A stretch of DNA of 64,000 bases from Amphiura filiformis (Eukaryota; Echinodermata; Ophiuroidea; Amphilepidida; Amphiuridae). Below the pieces are notes generated by a model. It saw nothing but the letters and a program-made list of their open reading frames with translations. It did no database searches and had not been told where the DNA came from. Location: NCBI RefSeq assembly GCF_039555335.1, contig NC_092642.1, positions 11,046,752-11,110,751 of the forward strand, in the 5' to 3' direction. The position numbers and the translations under genes were made by a program. Below, piece by piece: positions 45,480-56,038 of this stretch (position 1 is its first letter; each line of letters begins with the position of its first letter).

Positions 45480-45533
45480 CCTTGCTCAGTGTGCTCCTCA
45501 ATGTCAACACATTGAGGAGCACACTGAGCAAGG
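45480..45533. repeat. Perfect 25-bp hairpin with 4-nt loop
   Basis: CCTTGCTCAGTGTGCTCCTC plus AATGT pairs perfectly with its inverse across the loop CAAC (45505-45508). Outside the stem the pairing stops at once. Confidence 0.9.
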
Positions 45534-45539
45534 AATATC

Positions 45540-46513
45540 TTCCAAGAATTTCTGAAATTAAGTTAATACATTATTACAGGACATGAGCAGCAGGCATATG
45601 GCAGGCCAGTGAAGCTTTACAGGTGAATATTTTGACCAATAATAGAGGGAATTGAAACAAATTTCCATCGCGACTTGCATGTGGCTGTATCCCCATTGCC
45701 CTAGACTCGCTTGCCAGTCCTATATACGACGTACCTATGTATATTGAGGACTGGCTTACGCCATTTTGGATGTCAATGGGAAATACACACTTAACGATTT
45801 GCGCCGGTTAGAAACTTGAAAAAAAATCTTTAAAATTTCATCAATGTATATAAAAGTGGTACCAACCGTATTGTGCTTGCTAATGTAAGACTCGGTTGAA
45901 ACAAAATTAAGGATCGAAAGCATTTTAGTGTCCAAAAGGCAAAATTATCGTCAAAGTTCTGCGAAATCGGCACCCTTGCGAAGGGTTCAGAATTGAATCG
46001 AACGAAAATATCCGATCTTTGCGATCAAAAACACAAAATTACAACTTTAAACATACTATTGGCAAAAGACATTATTACCAAACAATACAGAATAGAAAAT
46101 TTGACATCATTTTCTCAAAATATTGAAAAAATTTGCTCACTAGACATCGAAAAAGTACGCAATCCAATTCCCGTTCAAACGCGTGGGAAACTGAAAGTGC
46201 GATAATCGTGACTACATTGCCCCCCCCCCATGCATGCCATGACCATTTACCATCCAATCCATGCCAATGAATGAATGATGCACATGACTTTCAAAATTAT
46301 CCGAGTCCCATCCAAAATTGTACATAAATGATCAAGACTAATCTCACACAACATTCCCAATATATTTTGAATATTAGGCTCTGAGATGAACCATACGACC
46401 TTGAATGCCCCATGCATGCATGAGCATGATGAGGTTGATACAAAACATGGACAATATGAGGGAAGCCACCACTGGCACTGCATGACTGATCGATCATTAT
46501 CATGATACCGGCC
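45540..46513. other. Non-coding stretch
   Basis: No gene or structured repeat recognised. Confidence 0.5.
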
Positions 46514-46519
46514 TCGTTA

Positions 46520-48144
46520 TGCACAAATCAATTGTAGTCCCGGCCCCCCAGGGGCCGGGGATAGCGGGGACCTACCCGGGGATGTAATTTTGGAAACTGT
46601 TACAAACATGTACAGTCCCGGCTTAGTCCCCGCAGGGTGGGGCACTATTTTCGTGTACATCCTGGGGTACATCCCGGCCAAGTCCCCGCCCCTAGCCCCG
46701 GGCACCATGTTCAAGTCCCGCAGATACTCCCGGCCCTAAGGGTCCAGGACAGGCTCTTAATCTTGTGATTGCGTCGAGCTGCCGATGGCCATAGTTCTTC
46801 GCACCACATATAGGCTATTGCGTCTATCGTTGATGATCAAAATATTTTTAACACTACTTAAATTGTCTGTATAGAAATGATAGAACCAGCACTCAAATGA
46901 CGGATAAATGTGGGTTTCCGCCAACCTGTTTACTATTCGAGTGCATAGAAATTTCACCATATCAGCACCAGTTTAATATCGTGAACAGTCATCATTGATT
47001 TGGCAATTGGTATGTGGCCTCAAAAATCGAAATGGAGTTCTTTATTTATTTATGGTTTAAGAAAAATATCAATGTGCCAAAGTCATGAGCAAAAATGATT
47101 TCTGAAACCATCTTATAGCTTTTATCTTTCACCATATAGCTACATAGTTTAAAACTAAATACCTTTAGAAGACATTGCCTATCGTAGCATTAAGATGGTT
47201 AATGAAAAATAATAACGGAAATCATCTAGTATAGGCTCATTCTTTAATTAATATGTAGCAGTTAGATGATTAATAAAAAAATACACATAAAATACAAATA
47301 AAACAAATTATTTAATACATGTAGGCCTACAAGATGGTCAGTTTCCAACATATTTTTTCCTGACTTTCAGATTTTGCATGCACATTAATATTTTTCATTT
47401 ATAAACATGCATTATACATGTAGCTCTATTTGTGCAAAAAATTAGGCCTATAAGATCGGTTTCCGACATTGTTTTCGGATTGTGCATGCACATTAATATT
47501 TTTCATTAATGACGGAAATATGGCACGTCCCGTTTTTAAAACTTCGCATGGAATGCGGGACTGGGGGACAGTGCAGGTCTGTATTTCGCCAAATACGAGC
47601 AGTAAAAATCTCTGAATAGCTTAGGCTTTATTTTTAATGCATATCGAACTTTTTGAAAAACTGACGTACTTAAGGTTAAAGACAAAAATCCATTATACCG
47701 TATTCTTGACCATTTCCTCCGCATTTAAATACGGAAAAATCATAGGCCTACTATGGCAACCCTGGCTGTGTTGTCTGCCACTGTCCGAAATACAAAACCA
47801 CATGAATCATTTGATAGGAAATGAACCAAATGGCGATCCCTGTATTTCACGAGCTCAAAACATAAGTATCGAGAAATGTGTATTCCCCAGGTAAATCGCT
47901 AGAACAGACGAATGTTTCCCCCGCATACGACCCGGCACAGTTGTGAGTACTCTTCTATTACGTCCCGGGTACACTCCTGGGGTAGATCCCGGCCTGTTTG
48001 AGAGGCATTACATCCCCGTACATGCCCCCGCTACATCCCCGCACTGCGGGGACACATTGAGCTGTTACATCCCCGACCAAGTCCCCGGGTAGGTCCCCGC
48101 TATCCCCGGCCCCTGGGGGGCCGGGACTACAATTGATTTGTGCA
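46520..48144. mobile_element. 1.6-kb DNA transposon with perfect 63-bp terminal repeats
   Basis: Left end TGCACAAATCAATTGTAGTC continues through a GC-rich block to CCTACCCGGGGA at 46582. The right end (48082-48144) is its exact inverse over 63 bases. Flanked by TTA on both sides (46517-46519 and 48145-48147). Each end carries further CCCCGG/TACATCCC clauses. The middle is AT-rich with no transposase ORF. It contains a direct duplication of GCATGCACATTAATATTTTT near 47380 and 47485. Confidence 0.9.
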
Positions 48145-48147
48145 TTA

Positions 48148-50033
48148 CCGGCAATAAACATTCAAAACAATCACTTTATACTGACCAACCTCAACAATAT
48201 TTTGACGTTTGAATGGCAATATGTTACATCTCCTGGCTAATTAAGCCTCACTTACATTATTAATTAATGAATGGGATAAAACACTTCCATGATGGCGGCA
48301 TTAAAATAAAGGAAAACGAAAAATAAACACATGCAAAAATGACGCGATTGGAAAACCGGCATGACTCTCACGGAAGGTATTTCACGATTTGTCATCACCC
48401 ATCTTCGATCATATTTACATCGTCACAATGGGTAAATAATTTCATTTAAGGCAACATATGAATGACAAAGATAAGAAACATTTAGGATCTGAAAATGAAC
48501 ATCATACGCAATTTCTTCTCGAAGATTAACAAAGAACAAATGACAATGACAAAGTTATCATCGAGCAAGGAAGTGACTTGATCCAATCCGCGTGTTGAAC
48601 TTCGGTAACAACACAGACGCCGCAATCCTACAATGAAAAAGCTACCTTATCTGTAAATCGAGGCGATCCTTACCTTGCACAAGTAAATTATGATGTCTCT
48701 CCTGCTGTTATTTAAATTTTCATCGGCAATTTTTGTGTTTTCGATGTTAAAATGATGAAATTATTGGTAAAAATGGTGAATCTCCTTTTTGTACGTGAAT
48801 CTTGGGGCACATGCACCGTGCGCACTATCATTAAAAAAAGAAGGCTACTGCGCAGGTTGAAGTCCGTGCAAAATAGGAATGAAACCCGACAATGAAGTAT
48901 GCCCTCTTTGGGAACAGCCAAAAAGCTATAAAATTAATTATTTCTCTGTGTTAAAAATAAAATAAATAAAATATTTTTGAATATTTTAAATCAGAAATAA
49001 CAAACACAAACTACGAGTAATAATATGTTTCCACATCTTAAATATAATTGAATTGATTTTTCATTTCATTAGGGCCTAGGCCTATAGGCCTACTGTATTT
49101 TTTCTTGTAAAAATATTTTCTTGCCATCACTGCTTTTATATATTCGTTTTTATATTTCATGATGATCTTTTGTCAAAAATCGCTTCCTCACCCCCTTTTG
49201 GCTATGTCAAAAAAATAAAGAAATGAAAAAATGAAAACAACAATCCTTAACAAATAAACAAAAAAAGAACAGCAACGAAAACAACAACACGTCTAAAGAA
49301 ATTTTACGAGATAGGCCTATCAACCAATCAATATGAATTATGATCCATTAAAGCCATAGGCCTATAGGCCCTATGTGTGATTTGCTCCCGGATTTGCTTC
49401 ACAGCGACGCCCTCAATTTTACTCGGATTTCTACTTTTTGCATAATTATAATACCCAGTGGTGTACTAAAATACCACGTAAAAGACTAAGCCTGAAGTGC
49501 TTCAATAACAGTAAAATTTAACTTTTTAGGGCCTATATTAAAACCGGGTCGACCCGGTTTATTCAGAGTTCATCGATCGACTGCTTGAACATCTCCCGTG
49601 TAGGCCTATATCAGCTTATGTGTGTACACGTCGAGCGCGATCCGTGCAGTATTAGGGAACAAACCAAAAGATCGATGACGTCTTATGTAACTAGTTTCGT
49701 TTCTCGGCTGACCCCCTCCCTCCCTGCCAGAAACGTAATCCTGAAATGTTGAAAATCTTGGGTCGTATTTAGGCATAGGCCTATATGCCTAATTATACTA
49801 AACGAGGTATATTAAACTGGACATAGCATAATGATTGCCCTACCAGTAGGCCTACTATCTAATCGATGTGGATGGATAAATAAAGCCGGCATATCAACTT
49901 TTTACACAGGTATAGGATATACTGATTTCCTAACACTTTCTTAAACGTGATAACCTGCATTATAAACATCACGAAACATACCATACTTATTGTAGGCCTA
50001 CTACAATTATGAAGTTCTTGATTGGCCATCATT
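48148..50033. other. Non-coding stretch, candidate G3BP upstream region
   Basis: Contains a possible minus-strand splice donor GCAAGGTAAGG near 48,675 and many AGGCCTA words between 49,070 and 50,010. A block at 49654-49700 repeats one at 9545-9600 (GGGAACAAACCAAAAGATCG). Confidence 0.4.
48676..48860 (-). other. Candidate non-coding first exon of G3BP (weak)
   Basis: The first coding exon opens with an acceptor, so an upstream exon is needed. On the minus strand TTGTGCAAG followed by GTAAGGATCG at 48,675 is a good donor, preceded by sequence with a few CpGs. Nothing else supports this choice over other donors in 37-50 kb. Confidence 0.2.
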
Positions 50034-50445
50034 TAGGGGCTCTGCAATAATTATGAGTCCCCAAGGAGGTAAAATAGTCCCAAATGGCGTGCCAAAAATT
50101 GCTTGCCCTCCCCCTCTTGGAATGCCAAAAATTGCTTGCACCCCTCTTGGCCTGCCAAAAATTCTCCCCGCCTTTACACATGCCAAATATTTGCAAACTG
50201 TAGGCCTAAATGGTCTAGATACATGATGCGAGCGTAGCAAGCAGGAAATTTTGTATTATGATGAACGTTTCTGTAGTGTTTTTCTATACCCTCTTTAGAG
50301 CGTGTTATTTAAAAGGTGCACCGTGGCGTACATGTATGCCAAAAATTGCTTGTCCCCCCTCTCGGCCTGCCAAAAGTTGCTTGCCCCCCTCCCCTCTTGG
50401 CCTGCAAAAATATTCCCCTCCAAGGGCTCATAATTATTACACCTG
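50034..50445. mobile_element. Clause-repeat MITE (TGCCAAAAATTGCTTG)
   Basis: The ends GGGGCTCTGCAATAATTATG and, from the right, CCAGGTGTAATAATTATGAG are imperfect inverses. The clause TGCCAAAAATTGCTTGCCCC recurs at least six times. Confidence 0.65.
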
Positions 50446-50489
50446 GGGGGGGGCACTTAACATAAATAACCATAAGGAGCTATAAGGGT

Positions 50490-50830
50490 ATATGCTCCCC
50501 CGGAAAGACGCCGCTTTTTTTTTAATTTCGCAGCTCTGAAAGACCCCTAAATTTGACCAATAGAGCTCCGAAAGACCCTAGATTTTGGTCATTTCAGCTC
50601 TATAAAAGACCCATAAATTGTTCATTCCTCACATTTCTGGGTTTTTTTCAGGCGATTTTCAACCAGAAAGCCAAGAAAGACCCTTTTGACTGGTAACTCC
50701 AAAAGACGCCCCTTTTACTTGTTCGCAGCTTCAAAAGACCCTCTTTTACCGGTACGCCATCAGCTCCCAAAGACCCACAACCTCAAAATTCCGGGGAAGC
50801 TTACCCACCAAAACTGTATGATGTGCCCCC
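50490..50830. repeat. Clause-repeat element (AAAGACCC)
   Basis: About ten repeats of GCTC(C/T)(G/A)AAAGACCC-type clauses, bordered by CCCCGGAAAGACG and ATTCCGGGGAAGC, which are partly inverse to each other. Confidence 0.6.
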
Positions 50831-50960
50831 TCCCCTGGGTATTGTACAGCCCCTAATGTACTCTTTCCAAACAATTCGGGACCTTTTATTTAAAAATACA
50901 CCATTCCGTTACCGAGCGAGGAGGGTTCTCGTGTATTTTTTATAAAAATTCATGGTGGCC

Positions 50961-50980
50961 ACCGTTGCCATGGCAACGGT
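50961..50980. promoter_or_regulatory. Perfect 20-bp palindrome matching an RFX X-box
   Basis: ACCGTTGCCATGGCAACGGT is a perfect palindrome and contains GTTGCCATGGCAAC, the symmetric form of the X-box bound by RFX transcription factors. No gene start was recognised next to it. Confidence 0.5.
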
Positions 50981-50999
50981 ATTTGTAAATTTATAAAAT

Positions 51000-52220
51000 C
51001 TTTACTCTTCCTTCTTTCACTTCCTCATATGTATTTCTTTCGCACTTTCGGTGTTCTTTATTCTGTATTCTTTGCTACTTCTTCGAACTATATTATTTTT
51101 ATCTTTCTTACTTGTTTGTGTCTTGTTCCTGTTATCTCTTTTCTTTCTCTCTTTTTCATTCTTGGTTTTGCTGGGTTTTCCCTGCTCTTCTCTCCGGAAC
51201 TTGGTTTCGTTGCTTCTGTACTTTGCTACCCTTTTAATTTTTCCTTTACTTCAAAATTCTTGTTTTTCTGATGAAAGTGGTGAAGAATATTTTGAGAAAG
51301 AAACGAACGAGGGTAGGGAATAACGGGAAAAGCGACGTGTTTCTCGTTTGCTTAAGATATTTGGTCCTGTATGGCTTAAAAATTTGTCCAAACATTTGCG
51401 CTTATATCTTTCGTTTTACAATTGAACATTTAATATTAAACAATATGTTTTCCTTTCTTTCATGCTTGCGTCCAATTCATTTATTCATTCATTCTTTCAT
51501 TCGTCTCTTTTTGGACACCCGTACACATAATTGTCGAGCAATAATATTCATGAGAGTGCGTGTACCAAATGGCTTCAATGGGCCTTCTTCGTCTGAACTT
51601 TTCCAACTTCTTTTTTGGATCCCAGTTTGTGGGGTCCTCATTTGCGAGACACCCGCGGGACTGGCGGGACCCGTGCATAACACCATGATCACAAATAATG
51701 TAATTTTTGTAGCCCTTTTTAAAAATTTAAACACACTTCAATCGAGAGAGATTGTGCTGAGGGAACACTTTGTGAAAAGATTGAAAATTTCACTCTAAAA
51801 AGATCGAAATTTCACTCTTAGGGTGAACATTTTACTCGTATGGAGGAAAATATGTGATTTTCACTCTTGGTATAGATTGAAATGTCAATCTTTTCGATTG
51901 ACCCGAAGAGTCACTCTGCGGAGGATTGACTTTTTCACTCTTTTGAATTTAGCATGTTTAGGATGCCTAAACCATTACTGCGTCAAAAGCTATTTAGGCC
52001 TAATTTGTCAAAATAGAGAACAGTGCCAGTGCATTGATTGGTCACCCAGGTTAAATAAGAAATAAATAAATAAATAAATAGGCCTAATATTAATAAATAA
52101 ACATCAAATTGCCCAAATCTTCCCTTCTCAGCCTAAACATCCGAGAAGCCGAGATTGTATGTGTTTGAATATTGAATGTGGCATTGAAGCTTTTATTCCC
52201 ATTTTGTAAATTGTATGTTA
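51000..52220. other. Non-coding stretch
   Basis: A pyrimidine-rich tract (51,000-51,250) is followed by an open frame of 175 codons (51271-51798) with no recognisable domain. 51,770-51,950 repeats TTTCACTCT clauses in both orientations. Confidence 0.4.
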
Positions 52221-52437
52221 CAGGCCTTCATTTTTGAAAATTGCAGGAGCTCTGTTAATCACTCTCCTGAGTTTATTAAGGTGCTCAACATTACAAGGAG
52301 CTCAATCTTTTAATATCTGTAATAAACCATAGGGATTCAAGTAGTGAGGAGCTCAGCAAATCATACTCCTGAAATGTTGTTAAAGGAGAGCTGTAAGAGC
52401 TCTGGTGCAATCGAGCTCCTCAAAAAATGAAGGTCTG
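52221..52437. mobile_element. Small TIR element, 6-bp TSD family, copy 4
   Basis: Ends CAGGCCTTCATTTTTGAA and, from the right, CAGACCTTCATTTTTTGA. Perfect 6-bp duplication ATGTTA at 52215-52220 and 52438-52443. Interior clauses GGAGCTC and ACTCTCCTGA in both orientations, non-coding. Confidence 0.85.
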
Positions 52438-52660
52438 ATGTTAGTAGCTGTTAGTGAAGGATGAGTTCTAGGAAGACCGTCAGTCTTGACCCACAATAGT
52501 GCACCCCAGCAAACACAAAACGTTTTCGACATCATTCGCAAAAGGTTATAAAAGGTTGTCAGAAAACGTTTAAATGTCGGGTTATATAAAGGATATATAG
52601 GCCTATTAAGGGTATAAAACGTTTTCATAACATTAAAAAACATTTTTGGATAATTTACTG

Positions 52661-52946
52661 CCCAGCACACACAAAATGTTTTACAGAAAACGTTTAAATA
52701 TCAGGTTATATAAAGGGTATAAAAATGTTTTAATAACATTCCAAAAACATTTTTGAAAACATGATACAAAACATTATAAACAGAATGTTATTTTTGGGTT
52801 GAAAAAATATTTTGCGAAAAATGTTTGCCCAAAATATTTGCAATAACGTTTTAAAAACGTTTTCTTGACCTTATATAACCCGACATTTAAATGTTATTAA
52901 AACGTTTTGAAAAATACATTTTAAGAACATTTCTGTGTTTACTGGG
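52661..52946. mobile_element. Inner AACGTTTT MITE
   Basis: Runs from CCCAGCACACACAAAATGTT to the inverse TTCTGTGTTTACTGGG. Filled with AAACGTTT and AACATTTT words in both orientations. Confidence 0.7.
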
Positions 52947-52965
52947 TGCAAATATTTTAACATAA

Positions 52966-54658
52966 TGTAACGAGGTGGCTATTTATCTTTTATTAATCTG
53001 TGTCTTTACCTATCTGGGAGTGAGAGGAGCTAGAGTAGGCCCTCTATTGATGCAATTCAGCAAGGATAATTAGAGGTCGGGAGGCGTGGTTTATTATTAT
53101 ATCTTTGACCCCGATTGGTCATGGTCAAGGTCACATGTAACTTCTGACCAATCAGGGCTTTATGCAACTGGTCCAAGAACCGGACGCAAACTGGACGCAA
53201 ACTGGACGCATTTTGGACACTCGTCCTGAAGACTTGATCGAGACCAGTTGTGTTTCTCACTTGCGGCGAGTTTAGTGTTTTTGGTGTTTATAAAAAGTAC
53301 AGGTCTGATTTTCAGGGATTAGTAAATAATTGCAGGTATGTGATCAATTCGGGTGGCCGAATGGGTCGGCCCAAAAGACCCGACGGGAGGGAGGGTAATT
53401 TCTTTTTGCTATTTTACTAATTTTGTTGCTGAATTGCATTGCGGAGTGCGCACGAGAACAGACTGCTAGCACCAGGCAGATGGGGAAAGGTGGAGTCGGG
53501 AACATGTCTACGATCCAAAATTACATCTCTAATTTAGGTCTTGAAAACTGTTTAGTGATACTTTTCTTAGGATTCTTTTATTAAACACCTTTGGGCGTTT
53601 ATTGCACGGAAATGCTAGTCGGCATAGAAGTGACACTATATCGCTACTTGGAAAAGGTTTGGGCTAAAGACGCTACTGCATGGCGTAAGGTCCTTCAAAT
53701 TCTCAAGCTGAGTAGACATGTCAACCCACGCACCTTCCCTCTATATTGTCAGTTGTCGCTCCCCCATGAGTATTAACATTGTTTTTATATGTACATGATA
53801 GGAATTTCACTTAGTCTTGAACCTCAGTAATTAAGGTGTTATTAAAGACAAGACGAAGACTATGTAAGCTTAAGTCCTAGGTAATGCTAGGCTATAGAAG
53901 CATGATTGCTGAGATGGTCCCTAAAAGTCTGTAGGTGTACAGCACAGTACACGCTACCTAATTGTGTGTTTGGGCATTTGTGCATAGACTGCTACAGTCT
54001 GTGATTTGTCATATTCAAGTCCCTTTATTTTATAAATGTCAGGTTTTTGGCGTTGGCCGAGGCATAAAAAGCCTATTGAATTTTCTGGATGCCCTTTAAT
54101 ATGTGTACAGCTTCGTCTGGTCTTTGTAACTAATTTCAAAAGATCTTCAAATATTGATAGGAAATATCAAAGTGGTTCCATAACAAGAGGACCTTTTCAA
54201 ATTACATGTATTCTCTGGTAGTAAAGTGTATGCTGAAAGTGAGAAAAGAACCTCATACTCATGGTAAATGTAAGGACACAAAATCATGTCTCTCTTGTCA
54301 TATTTCTTTATTAATAAACACAGATTTTCTTACAATCAATTACAGAAAGTTTAACATTGCATTCAATAAGCTTAAAATCATAAGCTAGTGTTAAGAAGGA
54401 AATTTCTTGGATTACAGGCCTATTGGTATTAGTTATTCATGCTCGGTGGATCACGACTACATTATAAATAAAGAGCATGTTAATTTCTAGTCATATTTGC
54501 TGTCCAAATAATTGCTCGTGCACGTAATGTCTGTAGTAGAGATTTCTCATCCATTTCTTTGATATTAAGGTGATACTCCAAACTTGGTATCTGGTCATTT
54601 AGGCTTCCCTCGTGTCGCTTTTGTATCTTTCAGTAACCCCAGCCCTTAAACCGTTACA
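52966..54658 (+). repeat. 5' LTR
   Basis: 1,693 bp. Contains three tandem CTGGACGCAAA-type units (53178-53210), TATA-like TTTATAAAAAG near 53288 and an AATAAA signal near 54468. Differs from the 3' LTR by scattered substitutions and 1-2 base indels, for example around 53175 and 53350, and in the last dozen bases. Confidence 0.95.
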
Positions 54659-54730
54659 ATGGCGTGAGTCGCTGCAGGATGAATTTCCTTTCTATCAGGA
54701 TAATTGACCAAAAGGGGAACCAAAAGAAAA

Positions 54731-55831
54731 ATGGAAGTTGAAGGGACGGTACTGACTGCAGAACAACTGGGGAACACAGGACAAGAAACTGAGATTCACA
54801 AAGTAAATACTGGAGCTTCAAATAAAAATTTCAATATTAATGCTGAGAGTCAATTTCATTCAAATACAAGTGAAACTGAGCCAACTCTCAGTGGTTCCCA
54901 AATTCCTCCACAGGGAAATTTTGAGGGCCAGGAAAATAAAAATGCTAGTGAGGCACCAGAATGGGTGGATGGTGATCGTCGTCTTAACGAAGCACCCTCA
55001 CGGCCTTTCAAAATGGGCAATAAATTAAAACCACCTGCCTATGATGGCACTTGTTCATGGCCTGATTATTTGATTCAATTTAATATGATCAGTGAGCTAA
55101 ATAAATGGGATGAACATGAGAAGTTACTGTACTTGGGGGCTAGTCTAGATGGAGTAGCTAGGGAGGTGTTAGATATAAACCCAAATTCACTTGGAAGATT
55201 TGTGGATCTGGTAAAATGCTTAAGTAAAAGATTCGGATCTGAGGAACAGGAAGAGATTTTTAGAGCCTGGTTGAAGAATCGTACTCAGGAACCGGATGAA
55301 TCTTTCCCGGACTTGGCTCATTCTATCCGTAGATTGGTCAAAAATGCATATCCAGAAGCCCCATACAAAATGTTGGAAAGCATGAGTAAGGATCATTTTA
55401 TTGATGCGATTGACAATGTGGAAGTTCAGAACCTGGTTTACTATAAAGAGCCTGATAGTCTTGAGGAGGCTGTAAGACTAGCCATTAAAATCTCTTCCCG
55501 TATTCAAGGTCAGAAAAAGTTAAGCAGAAAACCGATCCGTTCTATTCAGTCTGGGTATAAAAATATGCTGGCACCTCTCAAAAATACATACAAGGGCTAC
55601 ATTGAAAATGAAACTGAGGTGATGCCGATCTTGCAGAAATTACAAGATCAAATCACAAAATTGTCCATTCAAAACCAGAAAAAGTTATGTTACCGCTGTG
55701 GATCTGAGAATCATTTAGTGAATATGTGTCCAAAACCTCATCGTACCTGTTTTAGGTGTGGTTCTTCAAATCACCTGGTGAACCGTTGTCTCCGTGATAG
55801 TAGACCTGATCAGGAAAACTACATGTTCTAG
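54731..55831 (+). CDS. gag: Retrotransposon Gag polyprotein with two zinc knuckles
   Basis: 366 residues. An in-frame TAA at 54701 sits upstream and the first in-frame ATG is at 54731. The N-terminal ~90 residues are polar and low-complexity. The middle (about 95-265) is a capsid-like helical domain, starting FKMGNKLKPPAYDG and including WPDYLIQFNMI, VLDINPNSLGRFVDLV and AWLKNRTQEPDESFPDLAH, typical of retrotransposon gag domains. The C-terminus has two CX2CX4HX4C knuckles, CYRCGSENHLVNMC and CFRCGSSNHLVNRC, for nucleic-acid binding. The frame ends in TAG right after, with no overlap into a pol frame. It is intact, so it may still make particles. It is plant-and-animal-type transposon Gag, not a host gene as far as can be seen. 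Confidence 0.93.
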   Translation: MEVEGTVLTAEQLGNTGQETEIHKVNTGASNKNFNINAESQFHSNTSETEPTLSGSQIPPQGNFEGQENKNASEAPEWVDGDRRLNEAPSRPFKMGNKLKPPAYDGTCSWPDYLIQFNMISELNKWDEHEKLLYLGASLDGVAREVLDINPNSLGRFVDLVKCLSKRFGSEEQEEIFRAWLKNRTQEPDESFPDLAHSIRRLVKNAYPEAPYKMLESMSKDHFIDAIDNVEVQNLVYYKEPDSLEEAVRLAIKISSRIQGQKKLSRKPIRSIQSGYKNMLAPLKNTYKGYIENETEVMPILQKLQDQITKLSIQNQKKLCYRCGSENHLVNMCPKPHRTCFRCGSSNHLVNRCLRDSRPDQENYMF

Positions 55832-55858
55832 ATCTTACAAGGTGCTCAGTGAAAATAA

Positions 55859-56038
55859 ATGGCCAATACAAATTTAGTAAAAACATGGGTGAATGACATG
55901 TTAGTGAATTATGTGAAATTTTGCACAGATGGACTTAACTGGGCAAATACAATTTTGCATACATTAGAAACAACTGGTGAGCAATATGCACATGAAAATA
56001 TAGAGCTAATTTATAGTAAAATAAAGAGTGGAAATTGA
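55859..56038 (+). CDS. Small ORF after gag, 59 residues, unknown
   Basis: ATG at 55859, 28 bases after the gag stop, TGA at 56036-56038. The product starts MANTNLVKTWVNDMLVNYVK and ends SKIKSGN. It is Asn/Thr-rich with amphipathic helical character and resembles no pol domain. It could be a remnant, an accessory protein or chance; its position right behind gag in the same direction favours something real, but the length alone does not prove it. Confidence 0.35.
   Translation: MANTNLVKTWVNDMLVNYVKFCTDGLNWANTILHTLETTGEQYAHENIELIYSKIKSGN

Noticed and set aside
51271..51798. 175-codon open frame on the plus strand
   Set aside because: Long but low-complexity and hydrophobic from a pyrimidine-rich tract, with no known motif; it overlaps clause repeats at its end. 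Kept out for lack of positive evidence.
54704..54730. Nine-codon upstream extension of gag starting at TTG
   Set aside because: TTG is not a normal animal start and an in-frame TAA lies directly upstream; ATG at 54731 is the first usable start.
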